A stretch of DNA of 64,000 nt from Candidatus Nitrosopumilus sp. GTDB lineage: Archaea; Thermoproteota; Nitrososphaeria; Nitrososphaerales; Nitrosopumilaceae. The position numbers were made by a program, and so were the translations under genes. Of the stretch, positions 17,474-27,500 are shown one piece after another. The stretch lies in NCBI GenBank assembly GCA_013215285.1, contig JABSRD010000008.1:33406-97405 (forward strand). The letters are read 5' to 3'. Numbering within the stretch: position 1 is the first letter of the stretch; each line of letters begins with the position of its first letter. The notes under the pieces are model-generated. The model was not told the origin of the DNA. It made no database searches and saw only the letters and a list, made by a program, of their open reading frames with translations.

Positions 17474-18985
17474 CTAAAGAAATAGATCTAATCCCGATTT
17501 TTTAGATTCAATCCCTTTATTCTTCTCCAATATTTTGGTCATTTGTTTTTCCATAGATTTAGCTGCAGTCATCTTTCTTTTTCCTATCCAATAATATGTC
17601 TCATCTATAGTATTTTTTGCAATCAGTACTACTAGTTTACCAGTATTTTTTCGTCCAGTCCTCCCCCTTCTTTGAACAAATCGAATTGAGCTAGGTACAT
17701 TATCATAAAAAATAACTTGGTTGACTTCTGAGATGTCTAATCCTTCCTCGCCAACACGAGTTGCAACTAATACCTGAAAAATTCCATCTCTAAATTTTTG
17801 TACAACCTCAATCTGTTTTTTTTGCTTTAGTCCATGTTCACCGGCTTTACCAATTAAAATTCCTGCAGATACTCCAAGCTCAATTAGTTTATTGTAAATT
17901 AGATCAACTGAATCACGATAACTAGTGAAGATTAGAGCTTTTCCAGGAACTGAGTCAAGAATCTCTTTTAGTTTCGGAATTTTAGAATGCTCAATTCCTT
18001 GAGATTGTGCTTCTTTTGCTAAATGAATTGCCCTTGTAAAATTAGGATCAATCTCAAATAGATCTTTTACTCCAATTCCTTTTTTTGCCTGTGCACGTTC
18101 ACAAAATTTCAAGAAAGGGGTTATACCGTGAACTTCAAGCATGTTTAGAGCATAATGAATTCTAATTGCAGTGAATAGTGGTTTTGCTGAACGTCTATTT
18201 TGATTTAACACAAACTGTCTGATTCGCAATAATGCAGAAAGAGATTGCTGAGACGGTAAATTAATACCATTTTTTCTTAATGAATCATATCTTTCATCAA
18301 GTGATAATTTCAGTAATGTTTGAATTGCTTTTAATTCATCTGGAAGTTCTACATTAATCCATTCAGTATTAGTTTCCTGAATGTATGGTTTAACATCAGG
18401 ACTCTCTTCATCCCTCTCAGCTACACTTGAAATTCTAAGTCTTGTTAGAATTTCAGTTGCTTTTTCTTTTTCACTTGGAAGAGTAGCAGTCATTCCAATA
18501 ATTCGAGCTGAAGAGTCTTCAAATTTTTTAGCAATTGTAGAGTATGCATAATCACCAACAGTTCTATGCACTTCATCAAAGATTACAAGGTTAAATTGAT
18601 TAATTGGTACAATTCCTTTTTCCAAATCATTTCGGGCAACTTCAGGAGTTGCACAAATAACACTATTATTCCAAAGTTTAGTTCGTTTTTGAACAGTGTC
18701 CTCACCAGTGATTAATGAAATATCATCAATAGTAAGATTTGTTTTAAGAAATTCATAATGCTGATTTACTAAAACTCTAGTTGGTGCTAAAAATAACACA
18801 CAACCTGTTCCTTTTGAAAGGTATTCGGCTATCGCATGTAGTGCGATAGTAGTCTTTCCAAGTCCAGTAGGTAAAACAACAATACAGTTTTCTTTAATTG
18901 CCTGATTTGCAAGATTTACTTGATAGTCTCTATTTTCTATAGAGTTTGCTTGAACATATTTTTTTTCAACATATAGAGTTGACAT
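17474..18985 (-). CDS. Hef/FANCM-type DEAD/DEAH helicase (no nuclease domain)
   Basis: A 503-residue superfamily 2 helicase. Motif I is VVLPTGLGKTTIALHA, motif Ia APTRVLVNQHYE, motif II VIFDEVHRTVGDYAYS, motif III GMTATLPS, and motif VI FVQRRGRTGRKNTGKLVV. The helical insert between the RecA lobes is typical of Hef/FANCM. Euryarchaeal Hef carries a C-terminal XPF nuclease; this protein stops after the helicase, the form found in some other archaea where the nuclease is separate. Role: processing stalled forks and branched DNA. Confidence 0.85.
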   Translation of the reverse strand: MSTLYVEKKYVQANSIENRDYQVNLANQAIKENCIVVLPTGLGKTTIALHAIAEYLSKGTGCVLFLAPTRVLVNQHYEFLKTNLTIDDISLITGEDTVQKRTKLWNNSVICATPEVARNDLEKGIVPINQFNLVIFDEVHRTVGDYAYSTIAKKFEDSSARIIGMTATLPSEKEKATEILTRLRISSVAERDEESPDVKPYIQETNTEWINVELPDELKAIQTLLKLSLDERYDSLRKNGINLPSQQSLSALLRIRQFVLNQNRRSAKPLFTAIRIHYALNMLEVHGITPFLKFCERAQAKKGIGVKDLFEIDPNFTRAIHLAKEAQSQGIEHSKIPKLKEILDSVPGKALIFTSYRDSVDLIYNKLIELGVSAGILIGKAGEHGLKQKKQIEVVQKFRDGIFQVLVATRVGEEGLDISEVNQVIFYDNVPSSIRFVQRRGRTGRKNTGKLVVLIAKNTIDETYYWIGKRKMTAAKSMEKQMTKILEKNKGIESKKSGLDLFL

Positions 18986-19177
18986 ATAGTAAAAAATCAG
19001 AATTTATGGATTTTATGCTTTCGTATAGTAAAATACTAGCCATTACTCAACAATCAGTAATTATCAAAAAATCAACCTAAATTGAGCCTAAAATTAGAAA
19101 TTAAAAAATTTACAAATTTTAAAAAAACAAGAAAATATAGGATTAAAAATAATCATAAAAAAAATAGAAAAAAGGGA

Positions 19178-19363
19178 TTAACCTAGTTTTTTCTTGGCTT
19201 TGTTTATCATAACAGTCTCTTCACGTAGATGTGATTTCAACAAACGTTCATGATCTTTTTTGTGAACGCTATATGCTTTGTTCAAAGTTTGTTTTGTCTT
19301 TGCTCTCTTCACAGCATTTTGAAATTTTTTGTGAATGACGTTAACTTGTGCTGAATAGCTTGC
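19178..19363 (-). CDS. Small basic protein of unknown function
   Basis: The track extends to 19444, but the upstream part is a Phe/Ile-rich translation of a TA-rich promoter region; ATG at 19363 gives MASYSAQVNVIHKKFQNAVK and a 61-residue, strongly basic helical protein ending MINKAKKKLG. Lysine/arginine content and small size suggest nucleic-acid or ribosome binding, but I cannot name a family. Transcribed divergently from the dCMP deaminase gene. Confidence 0.6.
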   Translation of the reverse strand, partial: ASYSAQVNVIHKKFQNAVKRAKTKQTLNKAYSVHKKDHERLLKSHLREETVMINKAKKKLG

Positions 19364-19467
19364 CATTAAAATAAAATTTGTAAAGATGCTAAAGAAGTTT
19401 ATGTACAAATTAAAAATATTGTAAAATGATAATATTGATCGCAAAATAAATTTTATCTAACGCGATC

Positions 19468-19476
19468 CATATATTG
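19468..19476 (+). promoter_or_regulatory. TATA box for the deaminase-polB operon
   Basis: The sequence ccatatatt lies about 25 bases before the ATG at 19497, fitting a leaderless archaeal promoter for the dCMP deaminase, polB and following gene. Confidence 0.45.
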
Positions 19477-19496
19477 AACACAGAAACAGGATTGGT

Positions 19497-20021
19497 ATGA
19501 ATTCTTTTGATAGACCAGATTGGGATGAATATTTTATGCTACAAGCAGAATTAGCAAAATTACGTTCAAATTGTATGACTAGACAAGTGGGAGCCGTAAT
19601 TGTTAGGAATCACAGACAGTTGGCAACAGGATATAATGGAACACCGCCAGGAATCAAAAATTGTTTTGATGGGGGATGTAAAAGATGTCAAGATAGAATG
19701 GATGGAAAAATAAAATCAGGTGTGGCCCTTGATAGATGTCTATGTAATCATGCAGAAGCTAATGCCATAATGCATTGCGCAATTTTAGGAATTGAGGCAG
19801 GATCAGAAGGTGCAATATTGTATACGACATTTGTTCCATGCCTAGAATGTACTAAAATGGCAATAACAATAGGAATTAGAAAATTTGTTTGTCTTGACTC
19901 TTATCCTGAAACTGATTATGGTTTATTAGAAGAAGCTGGAGTTGAAGTGGTTCATCTAGATAAAAAAAATATTGTAAGATGGGCAAAAGAACTAGTTAAC
20001 AAATACGAAAAATCTGTGTGA
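19497..20021 (+). CDS. dCMP deaminase family protein
   Basis: A 174-residue zinc-dependent cytidine/deoxycytidylate deaminase. Zinc ligands and the catalytic Glu are in CNHAEANAIMHCAI, and the second zinc pair is in PCLECTKMAI. The N-terminal block RSNCMTRQVGAVIVRNHR and the insert CFDGGCKRCQDRMDGK match dCMP deaminases (dCMP to dUMP, feeding dTMP synthesis). It is four bases upstream of the DNA polymerase gene, fitting a nucleotide-supply role for replication. Confidence 0.88.
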   Translation: MNSFDRPDWDEYFMLQAELAKLRSNCMTRQVGAVIVRNHRQLATGYNGTPPGIKNCFDGGCKRCQDRMDGKIKSGVALDRCLCNHAEANAIMHCAILGIEAGSEGAILYTTFVPCLECTKMAITIGIRKFVCLDSYPETDYGLLEEAGVEVVHLDKKNIVRWAKELVNKYEKSV

Positions 20022-20025
20022 AAAA

Positions 20026-22584
20026 ATGCAAGTAAGAGTAGCAGAGACAGATAAAATTGAATCAATGCCACCAGCAATGCTGGTATCAGCTACATATGAT
20101 ATTCTTTCAAAATCAGCTGTTTTAAAATTTTATGAACCTAAATCACAAAAATTAATCTTATGGAAAGATGAAATTGGACACAAACCATACTGTTACTCCA
20201 GATTAACACCTGATGAATTAGATTTTCTTCAAGAAAGAGATGATGTTTTAGAAATTAAAACTGTTCAAAGGTATGATCTAATTAAAGATAAAGAAATTGA
20301 CATGTCAAAAATTACTGTTGCAGATCCGTTAGCAATTGGCGGAACAACAGGGGATAAAAGTATTAGAAATGTAATTGAGACTTGGGAATCAGATATCAAA
20401 TATTATGAAAGTTATCTGTATGATAGAAGTTTAATCGTTGGAAAATATTATGAAATAGTTAATGGAAAAATAAAACCACACGATTTAGAAATTTCAGATG
20501 AAGTAAAAATTGCACTGAAAAGTTTGCTGTGGGATAAAGTAGATAGTGACAGTGTGGTTGATGCAAACGAATTCAAAGAATTAATTTCAGAATGGGCAGA
20601 TTTACTAAACCAACCAATTCCAAAAATAAAAAGACTGAGTTTAGATATTGAAGTAGAGGCAGAAATTGGTAGAATTCCCGACCCCAAAGTTGCAGAAAAA
20701 AAAGTTACAGCAATAGGAATGAAAGGAACAGATGGTTTTGATCATGTTTTTGTGCTCAGAACTGAAGGTACAGAACAAGGAATAAATGAATTATCTCCAA
20801 ACATCAAGGTGACATTTTATGATTTAAACAAAGAAAAAGAAATGATAGAAGATTCTTTTAAAATTATCAAAGAATTTCCATTTGTTCTAACATACAATGG
20901 AGATGAATTTGATTTACCATATCTCTACAACAGAGCTGAAAGACTGGGAATTAAAAATTCAGAGAATCCATTTTACATGATGCGAGATTCTGCAACTCTA
21001 AAGCACGGGGTTCATATTGATTTGTATAAAACATTATCAAATAGATCATTTCAAATCTATGCGTTTAGTCAAAAGTATACTAGTTTTTCACTAAACACTG
21101 TATCAAAAGCATTACTAGGTAAAGAGAAAATAGATTACGGATTAGAGTTTGATGAATTAACACTATACCAAACTGCAAATTATTGTTTCAATGATGCCAT
21201 ACTTACTTACGAGCTTACTAGTTTTGACAGCGAAGTATTGATGAATTTGCTTGTAATTATTGCAAGAATTGCTAGAATGCCAATTGATGATATTGCAAGA
21301 ATGGGTGTATCACAATGGATTAGAAGTTTGTTATATTATGAACACAGAAAAAGGAATTATTTAATTCCAAAAAGAGCAGAACTAGAAGAAAAATCAGAAG
21401 GAGTAATGTCTAATGCTGTAATTAAAGACAAAAAATACAGAGGAGGTTTAGTTATAGAACCAAAAGCAGGAATTCATTTTGATGTGGTGGTAATGGATTT
21501 TGCAAGTCTGTATCCAAGTATCATAAAGGTTAGAAATTTGTCATATGAGACAGTTAGATGTCCACATGAAGAATGTAAAAAAAATACAATTCCCGGAACA
21601 AACCATTGGGCATGTTTGAAAAAGAATGGATTAACATCAATGATTATCGGTTCACTACGAGATTTGAGGGTAAATTACTACAAGAATCTATCAAAAAAAG
21701 AGACATTAACTGAGGAACAAAGACGGCAATACACAGTAGTCAGCCAAGCCCTCAAAGTAATTCTTAATGCTAGTTATGGGGTAATGGGTGCTGAAATATT
21801 TCCACTATATTTTCTACCAGTTGCAGAAGCCACAACTGCAATTGGAAGACATACAATTTTAGAGACAATTAAAAAATGTGAGTCAATAGGAATTGAAGTT
21901 TTGTATGGAGATACAGATTCACTATTTCTTAAAAAACCAACAACAGAACAAATTCAAAAAGTGATAGAACAGGCAAAAATAGATCACGGCGTAGACTTGG
22001 AAGTTGACAAAACATACAGATATTGTGTGCTAAGTAATAGAAAGAAAAATTATCTTGGAGTGACAATGGATGGAAAAGTAGATGTTAAAGGATTAACAGG
22101 TAAAAAATCACATACACCTGGGTTTATCAAAAAATTATTTTTTGAATTAGTTGAAGTGTTATCAAAAGTTCAAACAATGGATGATTTCGTATTTGCAAAA
22201 AAAGAAATTTCAGAAAAAATTGCAAAATGTGGTAAAAAAGTAGAGGCAAAAGAAATTCCATTAGAAGATTTAGCATTTAATGTAATGTTAAGTAAAGCCC
22301 CATCAGAATATGTAAAAACTATTCCACAACACATTAGAGCTGCAAAACAATTAGAGTCAATAAGAGAAATAAAACGAGGAGATAGAATAGCATACATCAA
22401 AACTCTAAACAAGCCAGGTGTAAAACCAGTAGAGTTGGCAAAAAAAGAGGAGATGGATTCTAAAAAATACATGGAGTTTATGGAATCAACATTAGAGCAA
22501 ATCACATCATCAATGGATTTAGATTTTGATACAATTCTAGGAAAGCCAAAACAAACAGGATTAGATGAATTTTTTTGGAGTTAG
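20026..22584 (+). CDS. polB: Family B DNA polymerase
   Basis: An 852-residue replicative polymerase with proofreading. Exonuclease motif I is LSLDIEVEAE (about residue 206), motif II is TYNGDEFDLPYLYNRA (290), and motif III contains YCFNDAILTYEL. Polymerase motif A is VVMDFASLYPSI (490), motif B KVILNASYGVMGAE (577), motif C YGDTDSLF (626). All catalytic residues are present, so both activities should be intact. Downstream of the deaminase gene and upstream of a SemiSWEET gene in one operon. Confidence 0.95.
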   Translation: MQVRVAETDKIESMPPAMLVSATYDILSKSAVLKFYEPKSQKLILWKDEIGHKPYCYSRLTPDELDFLQERDDVLEIKTVQRYDLIKDKEIDMSKITVADPLAIGGTTGDKSIRNVIETWESDIKYYESYLYDRSLIVGKYYEIVNGKIKPHDLEISDEVKIALKSLLWDKVDSDSVVDANEFKELISEWADLLNQPIPKIKRLSLDIEVEAEIGRIPDPKVAEKKVTAIGMKGTDGFDHVFVLRTEGTEQGINELSPNIKVTFYDLNKEKEMIEDSFKIIKEFPFVLTYNGDEFDLPYLYNRAERLGIKNSENPFYMMRDSATLKHGVHIDLYKTLSNRSFQIYAFSQKYTSFSLNTVSKALLGKEKIDYGLEFDELTLYQTANYCFNDAILTYELTSFDSEVLMNLLVIIARIARMPIDDIARMGVSQWIRSLLYYEHRKRNYLIPKRAELEEKSEGVMSNAVIKDKKYRGGLVIEPKAGIHFDVVVMDFASLYPSIIKVRNLSYETVRCPHEECKKNTIPGTNHWACLKKNGLTSMIIGSLRDLRVNYYKNLSKKETLTEEQRRQYTVVSQALKVILNASYGVMGAEIFPLYFLPVAEATTAIGRHTILETIKKCESIGIEVLYGDTDSLFLKKPTTEQIQKVIEQAKIDHGVDLEVDKTYRYCVLSNRKKNYLGVTMDGKVDVKGLTGKKSHTPGFIKKLFFELVEVLSKVQTMDDFVFAKKEISEKIAKCGKKVEAKEIPLEDLAFNVMLSKAPSEYVKTIPQHIRAAKQLESIREIKRGDRIAYIKTLNKPGVKPVELAKKEEMDSKKYMEFMESTLEQITSSMDLDFDTILGKPKQTGLDEFFWS

Positions 22585-22587
22585 TAA

Positions 22588-22875
22588 ATGGAAGTTGATG
22601 GAACACTACTAACTATTCTAGGAGTGTCAGCAGGGGTTTTGATTCTAACTGGATGGGTAGAGCAAATTTACAAAGGATACAAGACCAAGAGCCTAAAAGA
22701 TGTATCAAAATTTCTCATGATATTCATTGCCGCTGGGTCAATTTTATGGTTAATTTATGGAATTATAGTATCTGATGTGTTCATTATAGGAACAAATGTT
22801 GCAGGATTAATGTTAATGATAATAGTTTCAATTATGAAAAAAAGATACGACAAACTGACAAAAACTCAAATCTAA
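22588..22875 (+). CDS. SemiSWEET / PQ-loop small membrane transporter
   Basis: A 95-residue protein with three transmembrane helices (LLTILGVSAGVLILTGWVEQ, FLMIFIAAGSILWLIYGII, FIIGTNVAGLMLMIIVSIM), the layout of SemiSWEET half-transporters that form dimers and move sugars or similar solutes by facilitated diffusion. The loop KTKSLKDVSKF corresponds to the PQ-loop region. It begins three bases after the polB stop, so is co-transcribed, though no functional link is evident. Confidence 0.75.
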   Translation: MEVDGTLLTILGVSAGVLILTGWVEQIYKGYKTKSLKDVSKFLMIFIAAGSILWLIYGIIVSDVFIIGTNVAGLMLMIIVSIMKKRYDKLTKTQI

Positions 22876-22881
22876 TCAAAC

Positions 22882-22893
22882 ATTAAATATAAT
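22882..22893 (+). promoter_or_regulatory. TATA box for tpiA
   Basis: The sequence attaaatataat is centred about 27 bases before the ATG at 22914, consistent with a leaderless archaeal promoter. Confidence 0.45.
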
Positions 22894-22913
22894 GCAAAAA
22901 AGTTCAAAGAAAG

Positions 22914-23570
22914 ATGTTTGTAATTAATTGCAAAAATTATGAAGAAATTGCAGGAAATGAAATTATTAAATTTGTTAAAATTGCAGAAAAAATTTCTAAA
23001 AAATTTAAAGTAAAAATTGCAATTGCCCCACCACAACATCTTATTGGATTAGTGTCTAACAGCTCAATTACAATACTTGCTCAACACATTGATGATTCAA
23101 AAATTGGTAGTACTACAGGGTTTATGATTCCCGAATTATTAAAAAAATCTAAAGTAAATGGATCACTAATCAATCACAGTGAACATAGAATATCAAGTAG
23201 TGAAATTAAAAAATTGGTTTTAAAATTAAAAGAATTAAAAATGATTTCAATTTTATGTGTAAAAGATGTTGCAGAAGCTAAAAAATATGCAAAGTTAGAA
23301 CCAGATTATATTGCAATAGAACCTCCAGAATTAATTGGTTCAGGAAGATCAGTATCAACAGAAAAACCAGAATTGATTACAAAAGCAGCTGTTGCAGTAA
23401 AAATTGCTAAAAATAAAACAAAACTACTTTGTGGTGCAGGTATTGTTTCAGGAAAAGATGTTTCAAAAGCCATAGAATTAGGATCGAAGGGAATTCTTGT
23501 TGCAAGTGGAATTGTCAAATCAAAAGACTGGAATAAAGTAATTTCCGAATTTGCTAAGGCATTAGTTTAA
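22914..23570 (+). CDS. tpiA: Triosephosphate isomerase
   Basis: A 218-residue archaeal-type (short) TIM barrel interconverting glyceraldehyde 3-phosphate and dihydroxyacetone phosphate. Catalytic residues are visible: Lys in VINCKNYEE, His in LINHSEHR, and Glu in YIAIEPPELIGSG. The phosphate-binding end GAGIVSGKDVSKAIELG and GILVASGIVKSKD is intact. About 30 residues shorter than bacterial enzymes, as expected for archaea. Its own TATA box precedes it; PpdK follows 27 bases later, a gluconeogenic pairing. Confidence 0.93.
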   Translation: MFVINCKNYEEIAGNEIIKFVKIAEKISKKFKVKIAIAPPQHLIGLVSNSSITILAQHIDDSKIGSTTGFMIPELLKKSKVNGSLINHSEHRISSSEIKKLVLKLKELKMISILCVKDVAEAKKYAKLEPDYIAIEPPELIGSGRSVSTEKPELITKAAVAVKIAKNKTKLLCGAGIVSGKDVSKAIELGSKGILVASGIVKSKDWNKVISEFAKALV

Positions 23571-23597
23571 AAAGCCAAAAAATTTACAAAATTTTGC

Positions 23598-26276
23598 ATG
23601 GTGAAAACAAAATCAGTTTACGCATTTGAAGAAGCAGATAGTAAAAAAAGAATGCTTCTAGGTGGGAAAGGTGCAGGTCTAAGTGAGATGACTAGACTAA
23701 AACTTCCAGTACCGCCAGGATTTACCATAACAACTGAGGTTTGTAACAAGTATTATGATAACAACAAAAAACTCCCAAAAGATGTGATGCCTGCAGTAAT
23801 GAAAAATATCACAATAATGGAAAAAAAGACAGGTAAAAAGTGGAATTCAACAAAGAATCCACTACTAGTTTCAGTAAGATCAGGTGCAGCAGTTTCTATG
23901 CCCGGTATGATGGATACAATTTTGAATTTAGGATTAAATGAAAAAACAGTTGAAGGATTTGCAGAACAAACAAAAAATCCAAGATTTTCATGGGATTCGT
24001 ATAGGCGATTTATTCAATTATTTGGCAAAGTTGTTTTTGGAGTACATGATGAAAAATTTGATCATGTGTTGGATTCTGCAAAAACTAAACAAGGCGTAAC
24101 AGATGACAGTAAACTAAGCGTTGAATCATTAAGAACAATTGTTTCAGAATACAAAAAAATCTGTGAGACACATACAAAAAGAAAATTCCCAGATTCACCA
24201 ATCGAACAATTAGAATTATCAATTGAAGCTGTTTTCAAAAGTTGGATGGGTGAAAGAGCAATCGTTTATCGTGAAAAAAATGGCATTACAAAAGATATTG
24301 CAAATGGAACTGCAGTTAATGTCGTAACAATGGTGTTTGGAAATATGGGTGATGATTGTGCAACAGGAGTTGTTTTTACAAGAAACGGTCATAACGGTAA
24401 AAAAGAAATTGAAGGTGAGTATCTAATTAATGCTCAAGGTGAAGATGTTGTTGCAGGAGTTAGAACTGGAAAAAATATTGAATTATTAAAAAAAGACATG
24501 CCAAAATCATATAAAGAATTAATTGATGCATGTACAAAATTAGAGAAACATTTCAGAGAACCACAAGATATTGAATTTACTATTGAACAAGGTAAATTCT
24601 ACTTGTTACAAACAAGAACTGCAAAGATGAGTGCAGGTGCACTAGTAAAAACATCAGTAGATATGGTTAAAGAAAAATTGATTGACAAAAATAAAGCACT
24701 TACAAGAATTCCTGCACAACAATTGGAAGCATTACTACATAGAACAATGGATGAATCAAAAATTAAAGATTTTAAACAATTTGCAAAAGGAATTGCAGCA
24801 TCTCCAGGAGCTGCTAGCGGAATCATAGTGTTTGATGTAAAAAAGACAATTGAATTAGGTGATGCAGGCAAAAAAATCATACTAGTAAGAAAAGAAACAA
24901 AACCAGAAGACGTACCGGCATTCTTTTCAGCAGAAGGGATTTTGACTAGTTTGGGAGGAAAATCATCCCACGCAGCAATTGTCTCAAGAGGAATGGGAAA
25001 GCCATGCATAGTTGGATGTTCAGAATTAAAGATTGATTATGAAAACAATACGTGTACTGCAAATGGAATTACTGTAAAAGAAGGTGATACAGTCACCATT
25101 GACGGTAGTGAAGGAACAGTATTCATCGGTGAGATTCCAACAGTTGAGCCTAAAGTGACAAAAGACTTTGAGCAAATTTTAGAGTGGGCACAAAAAGCAA
25201 AAACATTGGGAATTAGAGCAAATGCAGATACCCCAGAAGGAGCAAAACTTGCAAGGAAGTTTGGAGGTAAAGGAATTGGATTATGTAGAACAGAGAGAAT
25301 GTTCAATGGTAGTGATAGAATTAATTTATTTGTAGAAATGATTATGGCTGAAAATATAGAAGGGCGAAATAAAATATTGAAAAAATTAGGGGAATTACAA
25401 AAAAGTGACTTTATTGAAATTCTAAAAGCAATGGAAGGATATGAAGTTACAATCAGACTATTAGATCCGCCATTACATGAATTCTTGCCCAATCCAGAAG
25501 AACTAGTTGAAAAAATTCAAAAATTAAAATTAAAAGGTGAAACAAATGAAATTGAAAAAGCAAAGATTGTTCTAAAAAGAGCAAGAGAGTTAGCTGAAAT
25601 AAATCCTATGATGGGACATAGAGGGGTAAGAGTTGGAATCACATATCCCGAAATTTATGAAATGCAAATTCGTGCAGTCTTTGAAGCATTAGTTGTATTA
25701 ACAAAGAAAAAAGTAAAAGCACATCCACAAATTATGGTTCCACAAATTAGTAGTATTGAGGAATTAAACCACATAAAGAAAATTTATGATTCTATTAAAA
25801 AAGAAATGGAGACAAAACATAAAATGAAATTAAAAATTAACTTTGGAACTATGATCGAGGTGGTTAGAGCAGCACTAACTGCAAATGAACTTGCAACTAC
25901 TGCAGAATTCTTTAGTTTTGGTACAAATGACTTGACACAAGGAACATTTAGCTTTAGTAGAGAAGATGTGGAAGGAAAATTCCTTCCAGAATACATGGAA
26001 AAAGAATTACTTGAAAAAAATCCATTCCAGTCAATTGATGAAAATGGTGTGGGTAGTTTGATAAAGATGGGAGTTGCCAGCGGACGTAAAGTTAGGAAAA
26101 ATATGGAAATTGGGATTTGTGGAGAACATGGAGGAGACCCAAGTTCTATCAAATTCTGTCACGCTGAAGGTCTTAGTTATGTTAGTGCTTCACCACATAG
26201 AATCCCAATTGCAGTGGTCGCAGCAGCACAAGCAGCAATTGAACAACCAAAAAAAGGCAAATCAAAGAGAAAATAA
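23598..26276 (+). CDS. ppdK: Pyruvate, phosphate dikinase
   Basis: An 892-residue enzyme converting pyruvate, ATP and phosphate to PEP, AMP and PPi. The N-terminal ATP-grasp part starts GGKGAGLSEMTRLKLPVPPG; the swivelling phospho-histidine is in GGKSSHAAIVSRGMGKP (about residue 457); the PEP/pyruvate TIM barrel ends with the conserved CGEHGGDPSS (about 841) and ASPHRIPIAVVAAAQA. Full length and intact. In autotrophic Thaumarchaeota this step leads from pyruvate to gluconeogenesis. Confidence 0.95.
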   Translation: MVKTKSVYAFEEADSKKRMLLGGKGAGLSEMTRLKLPVPPGFTITTEVCNKYYDNNKKLPKDVMPAVMKNITIMEKKTGKKWNSTKNPLLVSVRSGAAVSMPGMMDTILNLGLNEKTVEGFAEQTKNPRFSWDSYRRFIQLFGKVVFGVHDEKFDHVLDSAKTKQGVTDDSKLSVESLRTIVSEYKKICETHTKRKFPDSPIEQLELSIEAVFKSWMGERAIVYREKNGITKDIANGTAVNVVTMVFGNMGDDCATGVVFTRNGHNGKKEIEGEYLINAQGEDVVAGVRTGKNIELLKKDMPKSYKELIDACTKLEKHFREPQDIEFTIEQGKFYLLQTRTAKMSAGALVKTSVDMVKEKLIDKNKALTRIPAQQLEALLHRTMDESKIKDFKQFAKGIAASPGAASGIIVFDVKKTIELGDAGKKIILVRKETKPEDVPAFFSAEGILTSLGGKSSHAAIVSRGMGKPCIVGCSELKIDYENNTCTANGITVKEGDTVTIDGSEGTVFIGEIPTVEPKVTKDFEQILEWAQKAKTLGIRANADTPEGAKLARKFGGKGIGLCRTERMFNGSDRINLFVEMIMAENIEGRNKILKKLGELQKSDFIEILKAMEGYEVTIRLLDPPLHEFLPNPEELVEKIQKLKLKGETNEIEKAKIVLKRARELAEINPMMGHRGVRVGITYPEIYEMQIRAVFEALVVLTKKKVKAHPQIMVPQISSIEELNHIKKIYDSIKKEMETKHKMKLKINFGTMIEVVRAALTANELATTAEFFSFGTNDLTQGTFSFSREDVEGKFLPEYMEKELLEKNPFQSIDENGVGSLIKMGVASGRKVRKNMEIGICGEHGGDPSSIKFCHAEGLSYVSASPHRIPIAVVAAAQAAIEQPKKGKSKRK

Positions 26277-26313
26277 TACATTTTAAAACCAATTATACAT
26301 AATTCTAAACGAA

Positions 26314-26871
26314 TTGCTACCTAGAATTGACTCAATTAAGCAAATAAGACAAAAAATTGGTATTACTCAAAAAAAACTTGCCACCATGGCTGGAGTTAGT
26401 ACATCTATGATTAATCAAATTGAATCAGGAAGGAGTCAACCAAGTTATGAGACTGCAAAGAGAATCTTTGAGAGTCTTGCAAAATTAGAAGGTGAATCAT
26501 CATCACATACTGTAGGAAGTTTTTGCAGTAAAGATATCGTTAAACTAAAACCAACAAACACACTTCATGATGCAATCAAAAAGATGCATCAAACATCAAT
26601 CAGCCAGATTCCTATTTTTGAAAATTCAGAAGTTGTAGGAGTAATATCAGAAGATGGAATTATAAAACATTTGGCAGACCTTGGAGAATCAGAATTAAAA
26701 AATGCTAAACTATCAGACACCATGGACCCAGTTCCACCAATAGTTGATTTTGAGACTCCAGCGAATGTTCTTGTGCCATTAATTAGATATTCAAAATGTA
26801 TTCTAGTTTCCAAAAAATCAAAGATCATAGGAATAATTACAGCATCAGATACTCTAAAAATGATGGAATGA
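26314..26871 (+). CDS. HTH (XRE) plus CBS-domain transcriptional regulator
   Basis: A 185-residue protein with an XRE-type helix-turn-helix (IGITQKKLATMAGVSTSMIN, residues about 12-55) and a C-terminal CBS pair (KPTNTLHDAIKKMHQTSISQ; RYSKCILVSKKSKIIGIITA). CBS pairs sense AMP/ATP or SAM, so this is probably an energy- or cofactor-responsive repressor. The start is a TTG at 26314. Position after PpdK could mean it controls that gene or is unrelated. Confidence 0.85.
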   Translation: MLPRIDSIKQIRQKIGITQKKLATMAGVSTSMINQIESGRSQPSYETAKRIFESLAKLEGESSSHTVGSFCSKDIVKLKPTNTLHDAIKKMHQTSISQIPIFENSEVVGVISEDGIIKHLADLGESELKNAKLSDTMDPVPPIVDFETPANVLVPLIRYSKCILVSKKSKIIGIITASDTLKMME

Positions 26872-27016
26872 TTATTTTTTCAAGATTAATAAAAAAATAA
26901 AAGTTAAGTGAGGTGGTAATCGTAATCAAAAATATATTTTTGTTAGTTTGTTACTCATACAATAAAATATTACAAAATAACCATCGGCTGAAATACTAAA
27001 AACTATAAATTTTTGG

Positions 27017-27484
27017 ATGGGAGTTCAAGATCTGGAAAAATTATTTAGTATCAATCAACAAATAAAAAAAATAGACACAGTAAATTACTATAATTTTGTA
27101 ATTGACACAGATACAAAAGAAGGTAAAACTAGAATCTTCATAAATGAATTTGGAGCATGGAAAAAAATGCCAATATTAACAGAAATTCAAGCCAAAGATT
27201 TTAGAAAAAAAGGTTTCAGACAATTCGTACCAGATTTAATAGATTTTAAAAATAAAATAATCATAGAATATCAAGAAGAATCAGAAGGAAGACATGGTGT
27301 TTTAAGAAGACGTGGGAAAATAAACAAAAAAGGACATGATGAATTTAGCGATGAGGATAAGGATATTTTTTATGGCTTGGCAAAATTTAACCAATTAAAA
27401 ATATGGGAAAATACACCACTTGAAAAACAAAAGGAAGAGTTAGAAACATTCCTAGCATTATTTTCTAAAAATATTCAGCCGTAA
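27017..27484 (+). CDS. Uncharacterised protein, possible PD-(D/E)XK nuclease fold
   Basis: A 155-residue soluble protein. The centre FVPDLIDFKNKIIIEYQEES followed by a basic loop (GRHGVLRRRGKINKKG) and then DEDKDIFYGLAKFNQLKIWE resembles the Asp ... Glu-x-Gln/Lys core and the following helix of PD-(D/E)XK endonuclease-like proteins (DUF559/Vsr style). That is pattern recognition only; the catalytic Lys is not clearly placed (EYQ). Stand-alone gene at the edge of an accessory patch of small zinc and HNH proteins. Confidence 0.5.
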   Translation: MGVQDLEKLFSINQQIKKIDTVNYYNFVIDTDTKEGKTRIFINEFGAWKKMPILTEIQAKDFRKKGFRQFVPDLIDFKNKIIIEYQEESEGRHGVLRRRGKINKKGHDEFSDEDKDIFYGLAKFNQLKIWENTPLEKQKEELETFLALFSKNIQP

Positions 27485-27500
27485 TTCATTTTATGATAAA

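Noticed and set aside
24599-26152. Minus-strand ORFs inside ppdK
   Set aside because: Antisense shadows of an intact gene with every catalytic motif; no promoter and no protein-like composition.
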